The notes under the pieces are model-generated. The model searched no databases. It saw nothing but the letters and a program-made list of their open reading frames with translations, and was not told the DNA's origin. Of a stretch of 64,000 bases of DNA, positions 6,694 to 14,865 are shown in pieces (position 1 is the first letter of the stretch; each line of letters begins with the position of its first letter). The stretch is from Butyrivibrio sp. (lineage in GTDB: Bacteria > Bacillota > Clostridia > Lachnospirales > Lachnospiraceae): assembly GCA_017413105.1 (NCBI GenBank), contig JAFPVA010000157.1:1-64000 (forward strand), read 5' to 3'. Position numbers and translations under genes: made by a program.

Positions 6694-6856
6694 AACCGCT
6701 TGTTACTGTTCAGACAGAAATGCGCACTAAGCTGCGCATTTCGTGAGAACTTGATGCAGGAGTGAGCGCATTCCTTCGACGAAGTCGAATTGGAATGAAT
6801 GCGCGAATTGGTTACTGGAACGAGCTGCATGCGAGTGAACAGTAATAACCGCTTGT
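6694..6856 (+). repeat. Dispersed modular repeat, full copy 1 with flanking duplications
   Basis: Three modules in order. Module A is a perfect 10-base stem GAAATGCGCA / TGCGCATTTC with hexaloop (6717-6742), then GTGAGAA. Module B is a compound hairpin (CATTCC-TTCGAC-GAA-GTCGAA-TT-GGAATG, 6769-6797). Module C is GGTTACTG...CAGTAA (6810-6845). Inverted ends TTACTGTTC (6703-6711) and GAACAGTAA (6837-6845) bound it, and AACCGCTTGT is directly repeated at 6694-6703 and 6847-6856. It fills much of the 512-base gap between the genes at 6431 and 6944; no coding frame of note lies in it. Confidence 0.85.
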
Positions 6857-6881
6857 CACCTGGATAGTAATATGTTATATT
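6853..6881 (+). promoter_or_regulatory. Sigma-A promoter of the 85-residue protein
   Basis: TTGTCA (6853-6858) and TATATT (6876-6881) are 17 bases apart. The -35 box overlaps the right-hand direct repeat of the modular element, so element and promoter are physically joined. Confidence 0.6.
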
Positions 6882-6943
6882 ATATGTAGTAATCAAAACT
6901 ACATCACATTAAATTCAAAACCACGACGTTGGAGGTGATATAT

Positions 6944-7201
6944 ATGACAAGCAAAGAACTTAAGCAATATTTTCAGGAGCATTTGGTACCATCCAAGCTT
7001 TATAAAATTGGCGGACATCACAAGAATCGCATCTGCCTGGACAAGACCTCAGACGGATGGGCAGTCTTCTTCCAAGATGATAAAGACCGCATCGGCGTAA
7101 TGAACTTCGTAGACGAAGCCTCCGCCTGCAACCGCATGAAGGACGAACTTCGCAAGCTCATGGAGCTGCTCTACGGAATTACCTGGGCACCAGCTCGCTG
7201 A
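6944..7201 (+). CDS. Small conserved-looking protein of unknown function
   Basis: An 85-residue soluble protein, not recognised. It has an N-terminal helix (TSKELKQYFQEHL), a short strand-rich middle (GWAVFFQDDKDRIGVMNF) and a C-terminal helix (ASACNRMKDELRKLMELL). Start ATG 6944 follows GGAGGTGAT; the in-frame TTG at 6929 overlaps that site. It is a single-gene unit with its own promoter and the long inverted-repeat terminator at 7294. The strong ribosome site, promoter and terminator support a real gene. Confidence 0.75.
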   Translation: MTSKELKQYFQEHLVPSKLYKIGGHHKNRICLDKTSDGWAVFFQDDKDRIGVMNFVDEASACNRMKDELRKLMELLYGITWAPAR

Positions 7202-7293
7202 GTAGGGCGCCATCGCCCAAAGCTTTGTATATATGCAAAAAAGGGCTTAAGTAGAAAGATGAACGTATTTGCGAAGCATTGTGATGAGCAGAT

Positions 7294-7380
7294 GAATCAC
7301 TTATAACAAGAATAAAGGAAATCCGATTTCTATGAATAACATGAAATGAGGATTTCCTTTTTTATTGTTATTAGTGATTC
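7294..7380. terminator. Long inverted repeat, likely bidirectional terminator
   Basis: Arms of about 31 bases pair almost perfectly: GAATCACT (7294-7301) with AGTGATTC (7373-7380), ATAACAA with TTGTTAT, and AATAAAGGAAATCC with GGATTTCCTTTtTTATT. A T-rich run lies in the right arm. It sits between convergent genes (plus-strand stop at 7201, minus-strand stop at 7420). The stem is longer than a usual terminator and could instead be a small palindromic element. Confidence 0.75.
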
Positions 7381-7419
7381 ACTGCGAGGGAACAGTGAGC
7401 AAATATGTTTATTTTCTCA

Positions 7420-8685
7420 TTAGGCCCTTATCTCTGCCAATTCTGCTCTGGCGATGGCTGCAAGCACAGCTCCCTGACCCCAGGGATAATTTCCGTAAGT
7501 CTGGTAATGAACTCCGAAGTCGTCGCAGGAGCTCAAGGAATCGGTCACAACACCGTCGTTAGAATGCTCATACATACACTCTGTAGCCCTCTTCAAGCTC
7601 TTTTTTATGCGTTCACGCATCTCAATATCTCTATCAAAGATACCGTCGTTAAGGCCCTTAGCAAGGGCATAGCCTATCATGCCTGTTGCAGACATATCTA
7701 TATGTCCTTCAACGGCCTGAATCTGCCAACTCCAGCCTCCATCCTCCCTCTGATATTCCATGGCCAGATGACATAGCTCGACATACCAGGGAATAAGGCT
7801 AAAATCATACTTCTCCGCAACTCTTTTTCCCTTCTCTATCAGGTACATCTCAAGACCTGCTGATTCCGAAAGCCCCATAAGAAGCCATCCATATGCTCTT
7901 CCCCAGCCTAAAAGTCCTTGCTTTTGGCATTCATGCTCGGCAGCATACTCTTTAACTATCCTGGACGCATTGTTCTTTTCGCTGTCATAGTCCAGGTCGG
8001 AACGCTTCACAAGATTATAACCGTGATAGATAAGACCGCTTTTTTTATCCCTGCCATATCTGTAGAAGTTAAAAAACTGCTGATACAGTTTTCCAATCTC
8101 GTTAAGATAATCGGATTCAGAATAATAATGTACAGAGGACTCCTGCCCATTGTAAAGAAGATCCTGAACTATCATCTTCATCCTTATGTAAGCTGCCATG
8201 AACATAGTCGCCTGGCCAATGCCGTCTGCGAAGATCATGTTGTTCCCATGACCCGGGCTGTATATGATAGAACCCGCATAGTCAGTCTCAGCCGCCATGA
8301 CATAGGCATTTATCTGATCAATAACATCTCTGTGCTCCTGAAGATGGCTTTTTTCATATAGTCTTATTACACCATATCCTGCCAGTGCATCATCTATATA
8401 ATCAAGCTTCCCACCGTATTTGCTTTTCCACAGCTTAATATGCTCCGCAAGGCTCTTATAGGCTTTATCATGTAATTCATCGCCTTCAGGCAGGTAAATC
8501 ATAGCATTTACAAGCCCAAGCATCAGCATTCCCGCCGGCCAGAACATGGGATCCTTTGTCCTCACAGATCTGCCCATGGCTTTTTTTACCACGTCCTTTG
8601 CCACCTGCCCCGGTGTAACATTCATGATCTCATCAAGTTCTTTTACAGTTTCATTTACAAGGCTCTGAATCCTGCCGTCCACCAT
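7420..8685 (-). CDS. GH88/GH105-like unsaturated glycuronyl hydrolase
   Basis: A 421-residue protein without signal peptide, so probably cytoplasmic. The repeated helix-hairpin pattern, a GHGNNMIFADGIGQATMFMA segment and the C-terminal YGNYPWGQGAVLAAIARAE motif fit the (alpha/alpha)6 fold of unsaturated glucuronyl or rhamnogalacturonyl hydrolases, which remove the unsaturated uronic acid left by polysaccharide lyases. It is the last gene of the long minus-strand glycan run and may recycle or trim acidic glycan. Start ATG 8685 has GGAG nine bases upstream. Other six-hairpin glycosidase families are possible. Confidence 0.7.
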   Translation of the reverse strand: MVDGRIQSLVNETVKELDEIMNVTPGQVAKDVVKKAMGRSVRTKDPMFWPAGMLMLGLVNAMIYLPEGDELHDKAYKSLAEHIKLWKSKYGGKLDYIDDALAGYGVIRLYEKSHLQEHRDVIDQINAYVMAAETDYAGSIIYSPGHGNNMIFADGIGQATMFMAAYIRMKMIVQDLLYNGQESSVHYYSESDYLNEIGKLYQQFFNFYRYGRDKKSGLIYHGYNLVKRSDLDYDSEKNNASRIVKEYAAEHECQKQGLLGWGRAYGWLLMGLSESAGLEMYLIEKGKRVAEKYDFSLIPWYVELCHLAMEYQREDGGWSWQIQAVEGHIDMSATGMIGYALAKGLNDGIFDRDIEMRERIKKSLKRATECMYEHSNDGVVTDSLSSCDDFGVHYQTYGNYPWGQGAVLAAIARAELAEIRA

Positions 8686-8774
8686 TTCCTAAGTCTCCTC
8701 TATAAACGCCGGTCTTTATATGACTAATACCAGTCGTATGCGGATACCATAACCGACCAAAATACGTCACTCTT

Positions 8775-10301
8775 TTATTTCTTCAGAAATCTCTCACTTA
8801 CCTTGCTCCAGAGATACTTAAATTCATTACTCCTGCCATAAAGGATATAATAAACGCCATTGAAAACAATTGTTATTATTACCCCCATCAGAATCCATGT
8901 AGGAATAGTGAGATTTGCAAGCACAAACCTGCTGATGAAATTGCAGGTAAAAAGAACTGCCAACAGACTTATCAGGTACTTTGCACTGTCCACAAAATAC
9001 TCTGTTGCCGCCTTGTCGAAGCAGGCTCTGTAAATGATCACCGGCTTTGTGACATTAGCAATAAGTCCCGACACTATAGTTCCGATATAAACGCCTGTAA
9101 GCCCCAATGGAGTCTGTACCAGCCAGATTGAAATAACAAGGTTCACCGCACCCTGTATAAGCGCCAGATACTTGTCCTGTTCAAACACACCGGCTGCAGT
9201 CTTGTAATTACTAAGAACAATCCTGTCCCCTTTAAAATAATAATCTATAAGGATGCAGTATACTGCTGCCGATGGAAGAAGCCAGTTATCACCAAGCCAT
9301 AGCTTTATAAGGGGCGTAAGCAGCACCATAAATCCAACGCATGAAAATCCATATATCCAGGAAGCAAAAAATCTGTAAACCTTAAAAATATCGAACTGCT
9401 TCTGTTTTGATTCAGTTGCGATGAGATTTCCAAAGCTTGAAATTACTGAGTTAAAGATAATGTTAACAAAGTTAGAAACTGTACTGATTATAAGGTTGTA
9501 GTTGTCTACATGGCCTGCCATCCTTACTTCTATCAGAGAAGAAATGATAAGGGCATCAGTCTGAAGTCTGGCCACATCACCGACCTTATGAAAAACCAGC
9601 GCCTTTGTTTTTCTCCATACTTCATCGCTCTCTTTCTTAAGGAGCGGTGCAACATTCTTTTCCCTAAGATACGGATACATATTATCAAGAAATCTTGAAA
9701 CAAAAATCTTCTGAATAAGCTGAATTGCAGCATCCGTCAAAAGGAAAAGATAAAAATTCTTTGTGGTAGCAACAACAATTATCTGAAAAACAACTGTAAA
9801 TATCTTTGTTATGGTGATTATATTAGTCTGGATGTAGTTCTTTTGCTCAGCATTTATAAGACTGTACTTGTAGGCTACAAAATAACTGCTGACGGTATTA
9901 AACAGGAAGATCAGATAGTACAGGGTCATGTCCCTGACCGTCATCTCCCCCGGATTTTTTACCAGATACTTTAAAAAAGGTACCAGCGCAAGGCCTATAA
10001 CAGCTACAACACAGGCAATTATGTAGTAGCACTTCCTGTACAGCTGCATGTAGGACTTTATCTTTTCCCTGTCTCCCCTTGCCACAGGCTCATAGAGACT
10101 GAAATTCAGAGCCGTACCTATTCCCAGCTCTGCCATATTCAAAAGAGCCAGTACATTCGTGTAGGTGCTGTTGATTCCAAGCAGGTTCTCGCTCAGGTAC
10201 AGAATAAAGATATTGCGCAGGATAAAGGACATTATCGCTGTAGCAATCTGTCCCACATATCCGAAGGCTATATTTCTTTTTGCCGACTTAACTCGCCCCA
10301 T
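8775..10301 (-). CDS. Wzx-type polysaccharide flippase
   Basis: A 508-residue protein with about 12 to 14 hydrophobic helices of the polysaccharide transport (PST/MATE-like) family. It starts with the typical RNIAFGYVGQIATAIMSFILRNIF segment, followed by LLGINSTYTNVLALLNMAELGIGTAL. Such proteins flip undecaprenyl-linked repeat units to the outer face for polymerisation. Its start overlaps the stop of the GT11 gene by one base (TAATG), so the two are translationally coupled. It is one of three possible flippases in this locus, with the ABC proteins at 20174 and 56905. Confidence 0.9.
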   Translation of the reverse strand: MGRVKSAKRNIAFGYVGQIATAIMSFILRNIFILYLSENLLGINSTYTNVLALLNMAELGIGTALNFSLYEPVARGDREKIKSYMQLYRKCYYIIACVVAVIGLALVPFLKYLVKNPGEMTVRDMTLYYLIFLFNTVSSYFVAYKYSLINAEQKNYIQTNIITITKIFTVVFQIIVVATTKNFYLFLLTDAAIQLIQKIFVSRFLDNMYPYLREKNVAPLLKKESDEVWRKTKALVFHKVGDVARLQTDALIISSLIEVRMAGHVDNYNLIISTVSNFVNIIFNSVISSFGNLIATESKQKQFDIFKVYRFFASWIYGFSCVGFMVLLTPLIKLWLGDNWLLPSAAVYCILIDYYFKGDRIVLSNYKTAAGVFEQDKYLALIQGAVNLVISIWLVQTPLGLTGVYIGTIVSGLIANVTKPVIIYRACFDKAATEYFVDSAKYLISLLAVLFTCNFISRFVLANLTIPTWILMGVIITIVFNGVYYILYGRSNEFKYLWSKVSERFLKK

Positions 10302-11230
10302 TAAACAATAACTCCATCTTTATCCATCAGGATCCAGTCTCCCCAATAGTCATGCATAAGAGCGGGATCACATTTCTGATTATTACGCATGGTGGCAGTT
10401 CTGATAACTTCTCTTCCTTCCCTGCCGTTTAGCCTTGCTCCCCAGAAACTGAAGGTTGAATTTGCACATATATTTCCAAGGCAGTGGCTCATGAGCATAA
10501 GATCCTGAACACTGTCTTTTCCGGTATTCCAGTCTACAATGGTATATTTACCCTCATCGCTGTATTTTTCCCTGGCATACTTGTGGTCACTGGTAAAAAT
10601 ATAAAAATGTACATCCGGGTACTTGTCCTCAAAATATTTCATGGCGCACCTGTAGTACTCCTCAGTGGCAATATTACCAAGGATTGCCACATTTTCAGGA
10701 GCCAGATAATCTCCCCTCCTGATATGGACGCTTACCGCATTCTGCTGATCTATCTTGGAAACTAATGCCATATTCCTCTGGTGAATGTCCTTTACGGAAT
10801 GCTCCGGGAAAACAAAGCGTTTCTGAAGCTCCGGCATGATATCCCCATAATATTTCTGACAGGCAAAATAGCCTTCGATATACTTATCCTCAAAATCAAA
10901 GATCTCCGGATGGTACATTCTGGTCTCAGTAAAGACCTTATCGTTGGAGTTTTCGCGAAGTCCCAGCTTCTTCAAGGTCTTCCCCGACAGCTTTTCTAAA
11001 AAACGCTGATCCAGAAAATGCGCTCTCTCCTCATCGGTGCACTTCTCATAAGGCAAGTCGACAAAGAGTGGCAGTTCAAACTCTCTCGGCGCCAGCATTT
11101 TTTCCTGAATATCTGGGGCAAACCAGGAGAGATCCAGTTTAACCTTTTTTCCCATCCCCAATAGTTTTCTATACACTGCGTATTGCTGCATTTGGTTTCC
11201 CAGACCGCCTGCAATCTTGATTATTATCAT
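10301..11230 (-). CDS. GT11 family glycosyltransferase (alpha-1,2-fucosyltransferase-like)
   Basis: A 309-residue enzyme with the three GT11 blocks: N-terminal AGGLGNQMQQYA, central SVHIRRGDYL (donor-nucleotide pocket) and C-terminal NSTFSFWGARL. Members usually transfer fucose from GDP-fucose in alpha-1,2 linkage; no GDP-fucose synthesis gene is in the window, so the donor must be made elsewhere or be different. It overlaps the flippase by one base. Start ATG 11230 follows GGGGAAAGT. Confidence 0.85.
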   Translation of the reverse strand: MIIIKIAGGLGNQMQQYAVYRKLLGMGKKVKLDLSWFAPDIQEKMLAPREFELPLFVDLPYEKCTDEERAHFLDQRFLEKLSGKTLKKLGLRENSNDKVFTETRMYHPEIFDFEDKYIEGYFACQKYYGDIMPELQKRFVFPEHSVKDIHQRNMALVSKIDQQNAVSVHIRRGDYLAPENVAILGNIATEEYYRCAMKYFEDKYPDVHFYIFTSDHKYAREKYSDEGKYTIVDWNTGKDSVQDLMLMSHCLGNICANSTFSFWGARLNGREGREVIRTATMRNNQKCDPALMHDYWGDWILMDKDGVIV

Positions 11231-11281
11231 ACTTTCCCCGTTACTTCACCCGATACACGGATGAGCATCCTCCCAATATTT

Positions 11282-12466
11282 TCAGTTCTGAGCCAAAATC
11301 CACTTATATGCTCTTATCATCTCATCCGGCTCCTTCAGTTCCTGAACCGGCAATACGTAATTCTCATAACTGCCAAAAAGATCTGTCGCAATGCCTCTGC
11401 TCTTTACGGAATATCCGATGACCAGCGTCGGCACACCGCTGCTATAGGCTGCAATTGTGGAATGAGTCCTTGCCCCCACAAAAAAGCTGCACTTAGAGAT
11501 ATACCCCTTTAATTCCTCTGCCGGCGCATCACCTATAAGAGTAACCCTCTTTGTATCCTTGAATTCCAGATACAGCTCCTCCAGAGGTCTTCTGTCATCA
11601 TTGCTACTCCATACCACATGGGGGATCAACGCCACGTTCTGATCTGTTTCCTCAATAATATACCTGATCAGATTCTTATAGTTCTCAATTGTGATTCCGA
11701 GCACAGTCTCTTTATTCTGCACCATTGGGCTTAGGTTTACACCTACCGTCCTTCCGGTCAAAAAATGCTTTGGCTCCGACACCTTGCTGGTAGAAAGTTC
11801 AAAAGCCGGATCCTTTCTAAGTTCAACCTTTTCTCCCGGGATTCCGGCATTTATAAGACCATTAAATGTAATGGACTCTCTTGCATATATTCTCTCATAG
11901 GCTAAAAGGTCCTCCAAAAGAGCCTTATCCTTTAGTGAATCCGGCTCAATAGAGCAGCCCCAGAGAACTGTTTCAAAGCCTCTTTTTCTGAATACATTGT
12001 GCGCCAGGATCAGCTCTTCAACCATCTCAGGATAACAGTAGTTATCTCCACCGATGGACACAGCAAGCGGTTTCTGTGAAATATCTTTCCCCGGATTCTT
12101 CTCTTTATAGGCATGTACTGCCTTTTCATAGACCTTAAAGGCCTCCTTATACTTGAATCGCAAAAAAGACTCTCTATCCCCTGTAACCTTTCGATAGACA
12201 TAGTACAGCACATGTGGTATCAATTCCCTGTCCATATGCCTGTCTTCAACAAGGCTGCACAGTCCCTGCTTTTCCAACGCTCCTAGAGAATACTTTCTAT
12301 CCTCGTCTACACTGTTTGTCACCACAATAACAGGGAGGCTGGTATCAGCGCCGGCTTCCTGTCTCTTTTTGGCGATAAGCTTAAGAGTACTGTTGGCAAT
12401 GGCCTCACACCCATGGTTCCCTGAACCTGCATGCATATATAGAATTATAGGTCTGTTAAGATCCAT
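11282..12466 (-). CDS. Polysaccharide pyruvyl transferase family protein
   Basis: A protein of about 394 residues with the N-terminal LYMHAGSGNHGCEAIANSTL block, central VSIGGDNYCYPEM, and C-terminal SKCSFFVGARTHSTIAAYSSGVPTLVIGYSVKSRGI, the GT-B-like layout of enzymes that add ketal-linked pyruvate from phosphoenolpyruvate to glycan sugars. Such pyruvate often anchors S-layer proteins or adds negative charge. The frame is open to 12499, but the start at 12466 has GGAG seven bases upstream; ATG 12478, right after the stop of the preceding gene, is a close alternative. Confidence 0.87.
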   Translation of the reverse strand: MDLNRPIILYMHAGSGNHGCEAIANSTLKLIAKKRQEAGADTSLPVIVVTNSVDEDRKYSLGALEKQGLCSLVEDRHMDRELIPHVLYYVYRKVTGDRESFLRFKYKEAFKVYEKAVHAYKEKNPGKDISQKPLAVSIGGDNYCYPEMVEELILAHNVFRKRGFETVLWGCSIEPDSLKDKALLEDLLAYERIYARESITFNGLINAGIPGEKVELRKDPAFELSTSKVSEPKHFLTGRTVGVNLSPMVQNKETVLGITIENYKNLIRYIIEETDQNVALIPHVVWSSNDDRRPLEELYLEFKDTKRVTLIGDAPAEELKGYISKCSFFVGARTHSTIAAYSSGVPTLVIGYSVKSRGIATDLFGSYENYVLPVQELKEPDEMIRAYKWILAQN

Positions 12467-12479
12467 TCTCTTCTCCATT

Positions 12480-13472
12480 TTATCCCTTATGTCTGGCATA
12501 TAACTTCAGATACAGATCGGGACTTATCTTTAACATAATAACCTTTATCTTGTGGCCCATTTCAATTGCCGCAAATGCGCCTCGCACCTTAAGTGCACTG
12601 TTTATCCGCTTCATGGACTCAGTAACAGCAAGGTTGTCAAGCTCCTCATCCCTTGTGCCACTCTGGGTAGCAACTTTCCCAATAACAAGAAGTGCTGTGC
12701 TGATCTGTGAAGCCGCTGCAGTAACCAGTGCATAGGGTGAAATAAAGCCCTTTATACTCTCAAGTTTCTCCCTTGCAGTGCTCCAGCAGGTAAGTTGATC
12801 CAGATAGCTCTTTTTAAATGAACTGAGCATGGCTCCATTTTCGTTGACGTTATAAAAGTAGTCGCCCTCAGGAATACACCGTATACTGCGGTTTTTACCA
12901 ATAAATATGGCAAGGTCCAGCAAAAACAAAAGGTCTTCTCCGATAGTAAGCCCCTCAGGAAATCTGATCCTGCCCTCATTTACAGTTTCCCTGTCTATAA
13001 GTTTTCCCCATACATGAGTGTTCTTATTAAGAATTGATTCCTCAATGTATTGATAACCTGATATCTTTTGTGTCGAGGAAAAACTGTCGGTCTCATCCAC
13101 CAGCGTTGTGGATTCATCTGCATATTTTAGCAGGTTAGCTATGTAATTCTCTCCCACCTCATCATCAGAATCCACAAAGGCAAGAAAGCGTCCCTTTGCA
13201 ATATCTATCCCTGCATTCCTTGCATGGGAAACACCATGATTTGTAGTATGAATAACTCTTAGGTTTTCTCCATCATCGCCATTAGATAGCTCATCACAGA
13301 GCTCACCACTGCCATCACTGGATCCGTCATCCACAAGAATAATCTCATATTCCTCTTTACTTATTTTCTGCTGGCAAACACAGGACTCCACGCATTCTCG
13401 AAGGGTATCCTTGGCCTGATAGACAGGTATGATAATGCTTACCATCAGGTTTTTTGCAGGATCAATACTCAT
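12480..13472 (-). CDS. Family 2 glycosyltransferase
   Basis: About 330 residues. GT-A domain at the N-terminus: SIIIPVYQAKDTL, ILVDDGSSDGS and FVDSDDEV (metal-binding DxD-type), then an LRIRFPEGLTIGEDLLFLL-like acceptor segment. It transfers a sugar from a nucleotide donor to a growing lipid-linked glycan at the inner membrane face; the sugar cannot be told. The frame reaches 13514, but the ATG at 13472, overlapping the previous stop by 11 bases, fits the packing better; ATG 13445 (MVSIIIP) has no ribosome site. Confidence 0.87.
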   Translation of the reverse strand: MSIDPAKNLMVSIIIPVYQAKDTLRECVESCVCQQKISKEEYEIILVDDGSSDGSGELCDELSNGDDGENLRVIHTTNHGVSHARNAGIDIAKGRFLAFVDSDDEVGENYIANLLKYADESTTLVDETDSFSSTQKISGYQYIEESILNKNTHVWGKLIDRETVNEGRIRFPEGLTIGEDLLFLLDLAIFIGKNRSIRCIPEGDYFYNVNENGAMLSSFKKSYLDQLTCWSTAREKLESIKGFISPYALVTAAASQISTALLVIGKVATQSGTRDEELDNLAVTESMKRINSALKVRGAFAAIEMGHKIKVIMLKISPDLYLKLYARHKG

Positions 13473-14865
13473 TCCAGTTTTCTCTTTCCACTCCACTAAT
13501 TGTTCCAAGGCCATAATGCTGTGCCATAAAGAAGTTTATCCAAAACTGCCAGTCTTCCTGGATATCAGCCTCATAAGCCACAGAAAATCTTGTCTGCCAC
13601 AAGGGTCTCAGCATAGGGGCTTCCACCTCATCTTCCCCTGCCGCTGCCATTTCGGTAAGATAAGCATCCCTCTCATCAAACTCTCTCTTTATCCTGGCAA
13701 GATTTGCTCCGTCCTCAAAATATCCAAGTAAAAACAGAACTCCGGCAACAATGATGATAGCCGATAGAGTCGCCTTTATTCGTCTCTCCTTACATTTTGA
13801 AAGAGCAGCGATTCCCTGGGCTATGGCCGTCATAAGAAATACGCTTGCGCCATAATAGGACCTCAGCTCTGAGGACGGAATCATTATAAGGGCATAACAG
13901 GTGGCAACAAAAAGCACAAAAAACAGTGACATAAAGCGTACTGTCCTTATAAACAGCTCGTTCCTCTCACATAAATAGAAGATAAATACGAGAACAACGA
14001 TAAAGCCTGCCACAAGAATTATGTAATGGTTTTTAATATTGAGTGTTATTTTAAGGAATCTGGCCAGTATCGCCATAATTCCTGTGTGTTCTTCCTCTGT
14101 AACATCCAGTCTTCCGTAATTTCCCGGAGAAATGATCATCATCAAAAAGCCCAAAAGGCTTCCAACAAGGCCTGAAATCATCCAGGGCTTTATAAAGCTG
14201 AATTTCTTCTGATTCTTTATAAAGCGATAACTAATCTCTATCAACATGAAAAGAATCAGACCACCGGAGGTATTTTCGTTACACCACCCGGCAACAATTC
14301 CGTAAAGAAACATCCCAAGGGCAAATACCCAGTTTTTTTCCTTTACGGTAGAAGGAACATCTTCTGAAAACAGGCTGACATTGGCAGGATCCAGGTTTTT
14401 CCTGTAAAGAGTGATAAAGCCCATGATTATAGTCATTGTGAACATATAATTGCAGGCGCCGTCCTCCCAGAAAACCGTATTGGCAATGGCAGGATCAAGA
14501 AACCAGAGCATCGCTAATATATAGCCGTAAAGCTTAATATCGTACTTCTTTTTACCCTGAACATTCATATAGATAAGAAGCGATAAGAGGACAAAAACGC
14601 CACCGGCAACCACATTGAACACTCCCTTGACGTTGATGAATAAAAACACTCTCAGAATCATATGGGATACGCTTCTACCTGTGTGGCTGATCCAGTGCTC
14701 TACTTCCTGTCCAAAGAGGTCAAAGAAGCTTTTGGCCTCGTGTACAGTATCCCAGTATATAAGGTCATCAGACATATTCGGCGTCAAAAACTCGTAAATA
14801 GTAACCGCCAGAAAAGTAATGGCCATCATGCAATAGAAAATTATTTTCCTATTCTTTGTCGACAT
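13462..14865 (-). CDS. Polytopic membrane protein, DUF6056-like
   Basis: A protein of about 467 residues with roughly 11 hydrophobic helices. An extracytoplasmic loop after the first helix carries PNMSDDLIYWDTV and HTGRSVSHMILR; EDGACNYMFT and GWCNENTSGG follow later. This layout is typical of DUF6056 proteins, thought to be GT-C-type transferases or their relatives. It probably acts on lipid-linked sugars outside the membrane. Start ATG 14865 overlaps the upstream gene by 17 bases; the longer frame to 14910 is unlikely. Confidence 0.75.
   Translation of the reverse strand: MSTKNRKIIFYCMMAITFLAVTIYEFLTPNMSDDLIYWDTVHEAKSFFDLFGQEVEHWISHTGRSVSHMILRVFLFINVKGVFNVVAGGVFVLLSLLIYMNVQGKKKYDIKLYGYILAMLWFLDPAIANTVFWEDGACNYMFTMTIIMGFITLYRKNLDPANVSLFSEDVPSTVKEKNWVFALGMFLYGIVAGWCNENTSGGLILFMLIEISYRFIKNQKKFSFIKPWMISGLVGSLLGFLMMIISPGNYGRLDVTEEEHTGIMAILARFLKITLNIKNHYIILVAGFIVVLVFIFYLCERNELFIRTVRFMSLFFVLFVATCYALIMIPSSELRSYYGASVFLMTAIAQGIAALSKCKERRIKATLSAIIIVAGVLFLLGYFEDGANLARIKREFDERDAYLTEMAAAGEDEVEAPMLRPLWQTRFSVAYEADIQEDWQFWINFFMAQHYGLGTISGVERENWNEY

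Noticed and set aside
6648..6896. 82-codon minus-strand frame over the modular repeat
   Set aside because: It is made of the repeat's hairpin sequence; the copies elsewhere do not keep a reading frame.
7405..7776. Plus-strand frame opposite the GH88/GH105-like gene
   Set aside because: Shadow of the minus-strand gene; no start signals and no family features.
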